A stretch of DNA of 34,753 nucleotides from Clostridia bacterium (GTDB lineage: Bacteria; Bacillota; Clostridia; Oscillospirales; CAG-272). The notes beneath the pieces are model-generated. The model saw only the letters and a program-made list of their open reading frames with translations. It was not told the DNA's origin and made no database searches. Below are positions 8,475 to 16,016 of the stretch, piece after piece. Every line of letters begins with the position of its first letter. The stretch's first letter is position 1. The translations under genes and the position numbers were made by a program. The stretch is taken from the NCBI GenBank assembly GCA_017436885.1, contig JAFSCG010000030.1:1-34753 (forward strand), read 5' to 3'.

Positions 8475-9356
8475 ATGTCGCAACAAAAAAAGATTAAGCG
8501 CGTGGCGGCGATACACGACCTTTCCGCCTTTGGGCGTTGTGCCCTCACGGTGGTAATACCCACCCTCTCCGCCATGGGCGTGCAGGTCATCCCGCTGCCA
8601 ACCGCGCTGATGAGCACCCATACGGGCGGCTTTACGGATATATACGCCATGGACCTTACGGAGTCCATGCAAAAGATGTACTCCCATTGGGAGCAGTTGG
8701 GTGTTACCTTTGACGCTATATATAGTGGATTCGTGCTTGGGAGTGAGCAATGCGATATCATTGCGGATTTCAGAAGGAGATTTGCAACGGGGGATTGCAT
8801 CGTGCTTACCGATCCCGTGTTCGGAGACGATGGCGAGCTTTACTCTACCTGCACCCCCGAAATAGCAGGGAAGATGCGCACCCTTTGCGCAGGCTCCCAT
8901 ATCATAACGCCGAATCTTACGGAAGCTTGCGCCCTTTGCGGCGTGCCCTTTGAGGACACGGCAAAAATGGCCGCAAAGGAGCTTGAGGAATTTATCTCCT
9001 CGTTGCTTTACCGCCTTGCCGATCTTGGCGTTGACCGCGTGGCGATCACGGGTATCCCCGTAACGAAGGGCGAAAAGCCCACCGTTACCACCGCCGCCAT
9101 CGACCTTTCTACAAGCTCCCTTGACCGTGCGCCTTTCTACGTTTCATTGCCGCGCCTTGATGCGCGCTATCACGGCACGGGCGAGCTTTTTGCCTCGGTG
9201 CTCCTCGGTCGACTGCTCAACGGCTACGCATTCTCCGCAACCGTCAGCGCCGCCTCTGCCTTCGTGCGCGACGTTATCGACTATTCCACAAAATACGATA
9301 CGCCCATACGCGAGGGCATTGCCCTCGAACCCTGCCTCGGCAAATTGATGAAGTAA
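8475..9356 (+). CDS. Pyridoxamine/pyridoxal kinase-like protein (ribokinase superfamily)
   Basis: The 293-residue protein matches the pyridoxamine kinase branch of the PfkB/ribokinase fold: N-terminal VAAIHDLSAFGRCALTVVIPTLSAMG, the ATP-side motif TDPVFGDDGELYST, and ITPNLTEACALCG. It should phosphorylate a B6 vitamer (or a related hydroxymethyl-pyrimidine) with ATP to feed PLP supply. The anion-hole/catalytic motif, normally GTGD, reads GTGE (codon GAG) in YHGTGELFASVL, an unusual change of the catalytic aspartate. Start ATG follows CGGAG. The gene stands alone between divergent rplJ and a hairpin terminator. Substrate specificity cannot be told from sequence. Confidence 0.88.
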   Translation: MSQQKKIKRVAAIHDLSAFGRCALTVVIPTLSAMGVQVIPLPTALMSTHTGGFTDIYAMDLTESMQKMYSHWEQLGVTFDAIYSGFVLGSEQCDIIADFRRRFATGDCIVLTDPVFGDDGELYSTCTPEIAGKMRTLCAGSHIITPNLTEACALCGVPFEDTAKMAAKELEEFISSLLYRLADLGVDRVAITGIPVTKGEKPTVTTAAIDLSTSSLDRAPFYVSLPRLDARYHGTGELFASVLLGRLLNGYAFSATVSAASAFVRDVIDYSTKYDTPIREGIALEPCLGKLMK

Positions 9357-9364
9357 TATATAAT

Positions 9365-9408
9365 CAAACGCACAGCGGCTCTTTATTTTAAGAGCCGCTG
9401 TGCGTTTG
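9365..9408. terminator. Long perfect hairpin, probable terminator
   Basis: A 19-bp perfect inverted repeat (9365-9383 with 9390-9408, loop TATTTT) sits 8 bases after the kinase stop. No long T run follows on either strand, so it may act as a terminator or as an mRNA 3' stabiliser between convergent genes. Confidence 0.6.
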
Positions 9409-9417
9409 TAATAAAAC

Positions 9418-9615
9418 TCCTTCCACCGCAAGCGGTCCCCCTCCCTCAAGAGGGAGGCTGATTAAGACCACTATTTTGAGGGGTGAGGCTAAGTGAGGCC
9501 CCCGTTTTGGCTCCCTCCTTGAGGGAGCTGTCGAAAAGCGCGGCCTCGCGGCGCGCGGCCCGACTGAGGGAGTTTTGGGGGCTCCCGAGCTGTGCGAGGG
9601 TGGGGGAGTTTTCGG
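9418..9615. repeat. Palindrome-rich repeat element (MITE/REP-like)
   Basis: The segment is built from related inverted motifs: CTCCCTC-aa-GAGGGAG, CTCCCTC-ctt-GAGGGAG, GAGGGAG copies near 9566, GAGGCCCC and a GC-rich CGCGGCCTCGCGGCGCGCGG core. Non-coding elements built on CTCCCTC/GAGGGAG are common in genomes of gut Clostridia, and this resembles them. It ends only about 16 bases from the stop of the convergent lipoprotein gene. The short frames crossing it look like by-products of its structure. Copy number cannot be seen from one window. Confidence 0.65.
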
Positions 9616-9631
9616 TTCTGTTATACGTGCA

Positions 9632-10807
9632 TCACGGAAAATCCGTGGCATCGAACACAAAGGGCTCAAACTCGAACAGTCCGTCGTTGTTTCTGTCCAC
9701 CAATTCGCCGCCGATGCTACTTCCGTAGAGCCGACCCGGTGATATCCAAGGAGCGAGGGATGCGTTTATCTTGCAGTAAGCGTAATACTTGCCGTTAACG
9801 TAGTACATCTCCTGTAATTGTACTTTTGAGTCCTCCATGGCAGTTTTTACTTCGCCGGTCTCAATATCCACGCGGTATATTGTAATACGACTTTTCGCTT
9901 CGGGACTGTTGGGAAGATAATATAAATACCCTTCTGCGACGCAAAGCAGATCCCATGACGAGCCTGCAACTCTGCCGATGCTGCGGTCTGTATCCGTTGC
10001 CAGATTATATTCGTAAAACTCAATAGATAAGGGATTGCCGGTTTCATCTTTTTCTAATTTACAGTAATAGAGCCTGTTGTCTGAATATAAAACTTTGGTA
10101 CGATCTATCATCAGTTCCTTCGGGTTTTTCATATCAAGGTCTGTTAGTAACAGCTTTTTTGATTTTGATGAATGAACGATAAGCCCGTGTTCCGTGACTA
10201 TTAAGCCGCTTAAAAATTCGCCAATGATTTCCATTTTTCCCGTGCTTATATCGTAGCGCATCAAGCCTTCGTTTCGCTTGTTAATGTAAATATAACCCGG
10301 GGCGGCATACATTCCATATGTGCCGGAAGGATCCATGCGGTAAAGCATTTCCATGGTCGAACCGTCGGGGGAAATGCGTGCAAGTCCGGATTCCGTGTCT
10401 TGTTCGAGAATCGGATGCAGATAGAGGCAATATAGGTCTCCGTCGCAATATATAAAATTAGAAGAAGCTCTTAACCAATTTCCGAGACATGTTTGAAATT
10501 TGTGTGTGCAACCGGGGATGAAGCACATATAGTGGGCATAATTGGTCTTGGGATTATAGAGTATATGTAATCGCCCAACCTTGTAGTGGAAAACTCCGTC
10601 TCCTATGTCAAAGTCGGATGCTTGAACGCGATACGAACTGGGGGAGTAATCTATGCCCCTTTCTATCTCATTTAAAAAAGCTCCGTCGGAAGGAATGTTG
10701 GAAATATCCTGTGTTACTTTGTCTGTTACGTCGTCCTCTAAATTCCATGAGCATGACGGGAGCATAAATAGAAGCACGGCAAGTGCGGTTATTAAGAATC
10801 TTTTCAT
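9632..10807 (-). CDS. Lipoprotein with beta-propeller-like repeats (DUF5050-like)
   Basis: The 391-residue protein begins with a lipoprotein signal, MKRFLITALAVLLFMLPSC, with lipidation at Cys19. The rest has repeating short strands ending in patterns such as GDLYCLYLHP, PGYIYINKRN, DNRLYYCKLE, EGYLYYLPNS and NGKYYAYCKI, spaced 40-60 residues apart. This is the pattern of surface beta-propellers of the DUF5050 kind in Clostridia. No catalytic motif is recognised. A hairpin (10820-10845) abuts its ribosome site AAGGAG. It is last in a possible unit behind the ECF sigma/anti-sigma pair and the secreted ORFs. The gene is intact; its function is unknown. Confidence 0.75.
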   Translation of the reverse strand: MKRFLITALAVLLFMLPSCSWNLEDDVTDKVTQDISNIPSDGAFLNEIERGIDYSPSSYRVQASDFDIGDGVFHYKVGRLHILYNPKTNYAHYMCFIPGCTHKFQTCLGNWLRASSNFIYCDGDLYCLYLHPILEQDTESGLARISPDGSTMEMLYRMDPSGTYGMYAAPGYIYINKRNEGLMRYDISTGKMEIIGEFLSGLIVTEHGLIVHSSKSKKLLLTDLDMKNPKELMIDRTKVLYSDNRLYYCKLEKDETGNPLSIEFYEYNLATDTDRSIGRVAGSSWDLLCVAEGYLYYLPNSPEAKSRITIYRVDIETGEVKTAMEDSKVQLQEMYYVNGKYYAYCKINASLAPWISPGRLYGSSIGGELVDRNNDGLFEFEPFVFDATDFP

Positions 10808-10819
10808 AAGCGGCTCCTT

Positions 10820-10845
10820 GAAGGCGGCACCGAAGTGCCGCCTTC
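10820..10845. other. Perfect hairpin touching the ribosome site of the lipoprotein gene
   Basis: GAAGGCGGCAC and GTGCCGCCTTC pair perfectly around TTCG on the minus strand (11 bp). The stem is followed directly by AAGGAG of the next gene. The T-rich flank (GATTTTTGTTTTG) lies on the plus-strand side, so as a terminator it would point rightward. On the minus-strand mRNA it could limit readthrough or affect translation. Confidence 0.6.
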
Positions 10846-10881
10846 GATTTTTGTTTTGAGTTGATGGATAGTTATTGCTTA

Positions 10882-11238
10882 TCAGTAAGTAAAATCTTCG
10901 TCTACAACAATTCTTCCGCTACACCCGTCTGCGAGCTCGGGAGTAGTTTCCCATCCGATGTTGCTCATAGCGTAAATTATAAGAATATTTGGTTCTATGC
11001 CTTCATAGATGTACGTGTCCAGATAGTCGTACAAATCTGTGGAACGTTGAGTGTCATCCAAATCGAAATCATCAGCACCCTCGTAGATGAGATGTGCGTT
11101 GCTGGATGCATTAAAAACTTGATATTGTTCCTCTGTAACGCCATCAAACGCATCGGCGTATGTATTTACCGTGAGCATTTTATTGCGGTCATTGTAATTT
11201 CTCGAAATTCCCGTACCAAAATACGAGAGTTGCAACAA
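10882..11238 (-). CDS. Hypothetical ORF, start unclear, possible gene remnant
   Basis: An open frame of about 118 residues lies between the secreted protein gene and the lipoprotein gene. It is acidic and Tyr-rich (for example FDLDDTQRSTDLYDYLDTYIYEG, with IEPNILIIYAMSNIGWETTPELADG). No ATG is found near the 5' end. The frame opens after a TAA at 11260-11262, the first start candidate is TTG at 11238, and the first ATG is at 11178; neither has a good ribosome site. It may be the C-terminal remnant of a larger secreted protein that lost its 5' part. I recognise no family. Confidence 0.4.
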   Translation of the reverse strand: MLQLSYFGTGISRNYNDRNKMLTVNTYADAFDGVTEEQYQVFNASSNAHLIYEGADDFDLDDTQRSTDLYDYLDTYIYEGIEPNILIIYAMSNIGWETTPELADGCSGRIVVDEDFTY

Positions 11239-11294
11239 CAGAGAAGGGAAGATATACTCTTAATGTATTTTAGTATTGTAAGCTTGCTGTGAAA

Positions 11295-11699
11295 TCATTC
11301 CCAATAGGTAATTTCATAAGAATCTGTTACCGTTTCACAAACATCGCTGACGCATACTAATGCGGAAACCTCTACTTTATATCTCCAGCCATTTGTTGCG
11401 TCAAAAGGAAAATCGCAAATAAAGGTGCTTCCGTTTCCGTATGCTTCTTCCCAATCGGGAGTAATATCTATCCATCGTCCGCTTGTTGCTTTTACGTACA
11501 GAGAAGCGTTCACGAATAGTTCGGCATCCGGGGATGTTGTTCTTATGATTACTGTAACTGTGCCTGTTTGATTCGAAAAATAAACATTGGTGCTAATGTC
11601 ATTAACGTTTTCGTAATTAAGTGCTGCATTTACGTTAAAAGGAATCAAACTGCACGCAAGAACTACGCTTGCTAACAAAAAAGATATAAGCTTACGCAC
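11295..11699 (-). CDS. Small secreted protein of unknown function
   Basis: The preferred start is GTG at 11697-11699 because AGGAGGTG lies 8-15 bases upstream; an upstream ATG at 11729 would put that ribosome site inside the gene. The 134-residue product begins VRKLISFLLASVVLACSLIPFNVNA, a clear Sec signal peptide cleaved after NAA or nearby. The mature part of about 108 residues is rich in Thr, Val and aromatic residues and looks like one all-beta (Ig-like) domain, with three cysteines (FICDF, LVCVSDVCE). No family is recognised. The gene follows the ECF sigma/anti-sigma operon by 149 bases and could be one of its targets. Confidence 0.7.
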   Translation of the reverse strand: MRKLISFLLASVVLACSLIPFNVNAALNYENVNDISTNVYFSNQTGTVTVIIRTTSPDAELFVNASLYVKATSGRWIDITPDWEEAYGNGSTFICDFPFDATNGWRYKVEVSALVCVSDVCETVTDSYEITYWE

Positions 11700-11848
11700 G
11701 TTTTCACCTCCTTCCAAGGAATATATCATCCCTGTCGGAGTATATAACGCACGATACCTTCAAAACCTTTCGCTATTTTTCAAACTTTTTTCAAAAAAAC
11801 AAATTTTGTTAATTGTGTACAAAACAAAAGAGATGCATTTGTCAAGTA

Positions 11849-12538
11849 TCAACTGACTGATTCCGCAATCGCTGCCAATTCAGTGCTTGATAATCCGTCA
11901 TAACTTATTATGGTATAGTAATATTCACCGTCAAACCACCAAACTCCCGTTTGATTTGATTGAGTATAGTCAATAAATAAGGCTTTATCATTCTTTATCC
12001 ATATCTCCTCAAAAACACAGTCATCATCAAATTTCATTTCGGGTCTGGAAGAACAATACTGTGTATATTCTAACCGTTCATTGCTATCGACGGTGTATTT
12101 CAAAATATACGTATACGAATTCTCGTAAAAAACGTTTTTTGTGTATAGGAAATGGTCAATTACAGGCTCTTTCTTTTCCTCGATCACGCTTTTGGAATTT
12201 AATGTGGAAACAATGGACACCACATAATGATCCCCATTATCCACGATATCAATACCCCAGATCTCGGGTCTGGTGTAGGTAGCGTAGACTATAGATGCGG
12301 TTGCAAGGCAAACAGCGGCAACGAGGGAGGCAACGGCGACACGCGCAAAACGGGAGAACGGGGAGGTGGGCTTTGCTTCCTTTTTGGCTTTTTTCATTGC
12401 TTTAACGGCGCGCAAGCGAAGCCTCTCGGGCACGGGGATCTCCTCTGTGGAGTCAAGGACGGCGGCATCCTGTGCGATCAATTCCTTTGCGCATTCCTGC
12501 AAAAGAACGTCAACTTCATTTTCCAAGGTATTCATCAA
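11849..12538 (-). CDS. DUF4367-type anti-sigma factor (membrane protein)
   Basis: The 229-residue protein has a cytosolic N-terminal segment (about 1-62), one membrane span (about 63-87, FARVAVASLVAAVCLATASIVYATY) and an extracytoplasmic C-terminal domain of about 140 residues. That domain ends GVWWFDGEYYYTIISYDGLSSTELAAIAESVS, the typical end of DUF4367 domains. Such proteins are encoded just after ECF sigma factors in Clostridia and hold the sigma factor inactive until an envelope signal arrives. The start overlaps the sigma factor gene by 23 bases, implying coupled translation. Confidence 0.85.
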   Translation of the reverse strand: MMNTLENEVDVLLQECAKELIAQDAAVLDSTEEIPVPERLRLRAVKAMKKAKKEAKPTSPFSRFARVAVASLVAAVCLATASIVYATYTRPEIWGIDIVDNGDHYVVSIVSTLNSKSVIEEKKEPVIDHFLYTKNVFYENSYTYILKYTVDSNERLEYTQYCSSRPEMKFDDDCVFEEIWIKNDKALFIDYTQSNQTGVWWFDGEYYYTIISYDGLSSTELAAIAESVS

Positions 12539-13103
12539 GCTTATCTCCCAATACTGTTTTCAGTTTTTCCCTTGCTCGGATTATAAGCAGGGAAACGGCG
12601 TTTTCCGAAACGCCCAATATATTCGCCGCTTCCTTGTGCGTATGTCCCGCACCGAAAACGAGACGGATGACTTCCTTTTGCCTCGGTGTCAGCGCTTCGA
12701 GAGCGGCACGGACATCCCTTGCTCTTTCCTTTGCAAGGGTGGCGTCCTCTGCGCTTTGAGCATCGGGAATTTCCACATCCTCAAGCTCGCCCTCGTCGTT
12801 TGTGAAGGTGAGCGGGGTGGTGCGGTCTCTTTCTCGTTTATTTTGTCGGTAAATGTCAAGGGCGGCACTTCTGGTATATATAACGATAAGCGCCTTGGTA
12901 ACACAACCGTCAATATCACCAAAGTTTTTGATGTTTTTAACGATTTTGATGGCTGTTTCGCACAAGGCGTCCTCTGCGTCCTCTTTGTTTTTCAGTATGG
13001 AGAGGGCAATGGCGTATATCTTGCCGCTGTAACGTTCAAATATTCGGTTTGCAATATCCCTCTCCTTTTCGGGCAGGGATTCCGTAAGTACAAAAAATAT
13101 CAA
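12516..13103 (-). CDS. ECF-type RNA polymerase sigma factor
   Basis: The 195-residue protein has sigma region 2 (about 15-90, ERYSGKIYAIALSILKNKEDAEDALCETAIKI) and sigma region 4 (about 130-190, ALEALTPRQKEVIRLVFGAGHTHKEAANILGVSENAVSLLIIRAREKL) separated by an acidic linker. No ATG is available: the start chosen is TTG at 13101-13103, preceded by GAGGT at 5-base spacing. The frame is the same as that of the upstream DUF4037 gene, whose TGA (13122-13124) lies 18 bases before. With the overlapping DUF4367 gene it forms a sigma/anti-sigma module, probably responding to envelope stress. Confidence 0.9.
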   Translation of the reverse strand: MIFFVLTESLPEKERDIANRIFERYSGKIYAIALSILKNKEDAEDALCETAIKIVKNIKNFGDIDGCVTKALIVIYTRSAALDIYRQNKRERDRTTPLTFTNDEGELEDVEIPDAQSAEDATLAKERARDVRAALEALTPRQKEVIRLVFGAGHTHKEAANILGVSENAVSLLIIRAREKLKTVLGDKLDEYLGK

Positions 13104-13121
13104 GGTATACCTCGTAGCGGG

Positions 13122-14066
13122 TCAGCTTATCGCGTACATAATATGCAGGTTGCGTATCTCTCCGTCGGTGATGCCGTCGTTTACGGAATAGGCGTGCTTT
13201 TCCAGATCGTCGCAGGTATTGCGGGTAAGCTCCTGAGTTTTTAGCTCCTCGGAGATAAGCACGGCAATGTCCTCGATTATCTCCGTTTTCATTTTTGCCA
13301 TGTCCTCCATATTGTCGGTGCTGATGAGGTATTCCAGCGGCTCGGTGAGCGAGCCGAGCAGGGGCAGGTCGCGCATTGCGCGGAAGGACCATTTGTAAAA
13401 TGGCTTGTGGCGGCGGTTGAGCAGGAATACCGTTTGCATCGTATGGCGCACGAACTCAGCTGCCGCAAGCTGTGCCGCGCCCGTTTCGCCGTGCTTGATA
13501 CAGCGCTTGTAGTTATAGATTCCCGATTGCGCCATCATAATAAGGCTCCCCGCCAGCTTTTTGCGCAGAACGTTTTCGGGTATCTCCGCAAGGGATGCGC
13601 GAATGTCCGTAATGATACCGAGGTCGTCGCGGAAAATCTCGCCGTTTATGGCGGTTGCAACGTAAAAGTCGGGCACGTTCAGCCTTTGCATATCCGTTTC
13701 AAAGGCTCCGCGCAAGCCTGTGCGCGGCTCGAAAAAGTCGCCGATGCGGATAACGCCCCGTCGCTTACCTCCAACGGGGTTGACCTTCTGCCGCTTAAGG
13801 CCGAGAAATTCCGCAGGCAGGGAAGCGTACGCCCTTTCAAGACGGAATTCGGTGCGGCTGTCTACTATATCCCCGTCGGGGATAAAAAGGCAGAATCCCG
13901 GCTCGAAATCGTGGTCGGTGGAGATGCTGTCGTCGTATCCGAAGCACTCGGAGCCGTCGCCCGCAAGTCCGCAGGCAATGATGCCCTCAAGCTCAGGGAA
14001 GCGCTCGTGTATCATGGGAGCGCCGAACTGCCTGTAATATTCTCTTGCAACGTCAATGCCTTTCAT
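13122..14066 (-). CDS. DUF4037 protein with nucleotidyltransferase-like motif
   Basis: The 314-residue protein carries GLAGDGSECFGYDDSISTDHDFE at about 33-55, which resembles the GS...D-x-D signature of nucleotidyltransferase-fold enzymes (candidate metal ligands Asp51 and Asp53). The rest is largely helical, with a C-terminal DUF4037-like region. DUF4037 proteins are widespread in Firmicutes and their substrate is not established; kanamycin nucleotidyltransferase-like or tRNA/protein modification roles are only analogies. It overlaps the TPR gene by 14 bases and lies 18 bases before the ECF sigma gene. Confidence 0.82.
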   Translation of the reverse strand: MKGIDVAREYYRQFGAPMIHERFPELEGIIACGLAGDGSECFGYDDSISTDHDFEPGFCLFIPDGDIVDSRTEFRLERAYASLPAEFLGLKRQKVNPVGGKRRGVIRIGDFFEPRTGLRGAFETDMQRLNVPDFYVATAINGEIFRDDLGIITDIRASLAEIPENVLRKKLAGSLIMMAQSGIYNYKRCIKHGETGAAQLAAAEFVRHTMQTVFLLNRRHKPFYKWSFRAMRDLPLLGSLTEPLEYLISTDNMEDMAKMKTEIIEDIAVLISEELKTQELTRNTCDDLEKHAYSVNDGITDGEIRNLHIMYAIS

Positions 14067-14880
14067 AGATCCTTACCGCCCTATCCTTTAATTCGCGAGA
14101 ATACAAAAATCTGCCGTAATTCATAAAAACGGGTGCGCATTTATCGCATACGAAGGCGTAGTAGCCGTCGGTGCGCTCCTTTGCGGCTTCAAGGAGATCT
14201 TCGGCGCGGTCAAGGTAGTTTTCTATCTCCTTTTCGCCCTCCTCTGCACCCATTTGAGCCATAACGAGGTCTGCCAAGTTAAGGCAGGTAATGGCGGCAT
14301 CACATTCGCCGCCGTCGGTGCGGAGCATTATTTCAAGCGCCACGCGGAACAGCGCTCTTGCCTCTGCGTATTCCCCGAGGGAAACGTATGCAATGGCCAT
14401 GTTGTTATACAGCCCCGCAAGCAGGTCCTCGGGCGCATTTACCGCTTCAAGTATCTTTTTTGCCTCGCCGTATAGCTCGATGGCGCGGCTGTTCCTGCCG
14501 AATGCCTTGTGCACCGTTGCTGCGTTCAAAAGTACGGTGCCGTGGCATTTTGTGTTTTCCTGCGAGAGCGCGGGAACGAGCCTCAGCGCCTCGTCTGCGG
14601 CGTCGGTGGCTGCTTTGTCATTGCCCATTTTGCGCATCAGCCCCATTTGTTCCTCAAGCAAGGTGAGCCGTGCGCGCATATCTCCCGTCCGCATGCTCTC
14701 GCCAAGCCAATAGTCGAGATGACGTGCCGCCCCCTCGTTATCGTTTTTGGCAAAGAGGGAGTCGAGCTTGGATATTATTCTGTCAACGGGCAGATGCTCC
14801 GCAGGTTTTTTGTCCTTATACGCATCGGTGCAAAAGGGACATGCGGGCTCTACGTAGTCCTCGGGCTTAAGAATGCTCAT
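14053..14880 (-). CDS. Tetratricopeptide-repeat protein with Cys pairs
   Basis: The 275-residue protein contains several TPR-like helix pairs (about 80-240), for example LLNAATVHKAFGRNSRAIELYGEAKKIL and LYNNMAIAYVSLGEYAEARALFRVALEIM. Near the N terminus is CPFC (Cys14, Cys17) and near the C terminus is CDKC, so the two ends might bind one metal. TPR proteins act as partner scaffolds. The 14-base overlap with DUF4037 suggests the two work as a pair, and fused TPR-DUF4037 proteins are known in Clostridia. GAGG precedes the ATG. It lies only 12 bases after the aroF terminator. Confidence 0.8.
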   Translation of the reverse strand: MSILKPEDYVEPACPFCTDAYKDKKPAEHLPVDRIISKLDSLFAKNDNEGAARHLDYWLGESMRTGDMRARLTLLEEQMGLMRKMGNDKAATDAADEALRLVPALSQENTKCHGTVLLNAATVHKAFGRNSRAIELYGEAKKILEAVNAPEDLLAGLYNNMAIAYVSLGEYAEARALFRVALEIMLRTDGGECDAAITCLNLADLVMAQMGAEEGEKEIENYLDRAEDLLEAAKERTDGYYAFVCDKCAPVFMNYGRFLYSRELKDRAVRIYERH

Positions 14881-14892
14881 ATAATACCTCGA

Positions 14893-14930
14893 TAAAAAAT
14901 AATGGAGCTGTTTTGCTTACAGCTCCATTA
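14893..14930 (-). terminator. Intrinsic terminator of the aro operon
   Basis: On the minus strand TAATGGAGCTGT pairs perfectly with ACAGCTCCATTA (12 bp, 7-base loop) and is followed by a T run. It lies 39 bases past the aroF stop. Confidence 0.92.
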
Positions 14931-14969
14931 TACATTATATAATTGAAAATCGCACGTGAAAGAAAACAG

Positions 14970-16001
14970 TTACAGTATATCTGCAAGCTCCATAATGAGC
15001 TTTTCGCTTGCGTCCCAGCCGAGGCAGGGGTCGGTGATGGACTTGCCGAACACGTCGTCTGCCGCTATCTTCTGGTTTCCTTCCTCCAGATAGCTCTCGA
15101 TCATGAAGCCCTTAACGAGCTTGGCAATGTCCTTATCGTGGCGGCAGCTGTACATAACGTCCTTGCAGATACGGGGCTGCTCGGCGTACTTTTTGCCGCT
15201 GTTGGAGTGGTTGGTGTCCACTATCAGCGCGGGATTCTCGATCTCGGACTTCGCATAAAGCTCGCAGAGGGTCTTGATGTCCTCGTAGTGGTAGTTGGGC
15301 ATGCTTTTGCCGTTTTTGTCAACGTAGCCGCGCAGAATTGCGTGTGCAAGGGGATTACCCATGGTGCTTACTGCCCATTCGCGGTAAATGAAGGTGTGCT
15401 GATGGGTTGCGGCAACGATGGCGTTCATCATAACGGAAAGATCGCCGCCTGTGGGGTTCTTCATTCCTACGGGAACGTCAATGCCGCTGGAAACGAGTCT
15501 GTGCTCCTGATTTTCAACAGAGCGCGCACCTACCGCAACGTAGGAGAGCAGGTCGGAAAGATAGCCGTAGTTGGTGGGGTAGAGCATCTCGTCGGCGGTG
15601 CAAAGGCCAAGCTCCGTAAGCACGCGGGTGTGCAGGGCGCGAATGGCAAGAATGCCGTGGAAGGGGTCGGGCTTCTGGTTGGGGTCGGGCTGGTAGAGCA
15701 TGCCCTTGTAGCCGTCGCCCGTGGTGCGGGGCTTGTTGGTGTAAATTCTGGGGATAAGGATCAGCTTGTCGCTGACCTTCTCCTGCACTCTCTTAAGACG
15801 GGTGCAGTATTCCATTACCGCATCCTCACGGTCTGCGGAGCAGGGACCGATTATAAGGAGCTTTTTGTCGCTTTCTCCGCGGAATACCTTTGCGATCTCC
15901 GCATCAAGCTTTGCCTTGGTCTGCTCCGCCTGAAAGGTAATGGGGTACTGTTCCTTGACTTCAACGGGAGTGGGGAGCTTCTTTTCGTAGATCATTGACA
16001 T
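14970..16001 (-). CDS. aroF: 3-deoxy-7-phosphoheptulonate synthase, type I-alpha (AroG/AroF-like)
   Basis: The protein (343 residues from the ATG at 16001; a GTG at 16010 is also possible) catalyses PEP + erythrose-4-phosphate to DAHP, the first shikimate step. Family signatures are LLIIGPCSADREDAVMEYC, PRIYTNKPRTTGDGYKGML and VDTNHSNSGKKY, the last two holding PEP- and metal-binding residues. This is the larger E. coli-like type I-alpha with an N-terminal extension, not the short AroH/Bacillus form with a fused mutase or ACT domain. It is the last gene of the aromatic operon, 16 bases after aroQ. Confidence 0.97.
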   Translation of the reverse strand: MSMIYEKKLPTPVEVKEQYPITFQAEQTKAKLDAEIAKVFRGESDKKLLIIGPCSADREDAVMEYCTRLKRVQEKVSDKLILIPRIYTNKPRTTGDGYKGMLYQPDPNQKPDPFHGILAIRALHTRVLTELGLCTADEMLYPTNYGYLSDLLSYVAVGARSVENQEHRLVSSGIDVPVGMKNPTGGDLSVMMNAIVAATHQHTFIYREWAVSTMGNPLAHAILRGYVDKNGKSMPNYHYEDIKTLCELYAKSEIENPALIVDTNHSNSGKKYAEQPRICKDVMYSCRHDKDIAKLVKGFMIESYLEEGNQKIAADDVFGKSITDPCLGWDASEKLIMELADIL

Positions 16002-16016
16002 TTTAATCACACTTTC

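Noticed and set aside
8231..8900. Minus-strand frames across the hairpin segment and kinase gene
   Set aside because: They translate the hairpin-rich segment and the reverse of the kinase gene; no ribosome site and no homology recognised.
9388..9798. Short frames on both strands through the palindromic repeat
   Set aside because: Low-complexity Pro/Arg/Ser-rich products caused by the inverted repeats; repeat annotation explains them.
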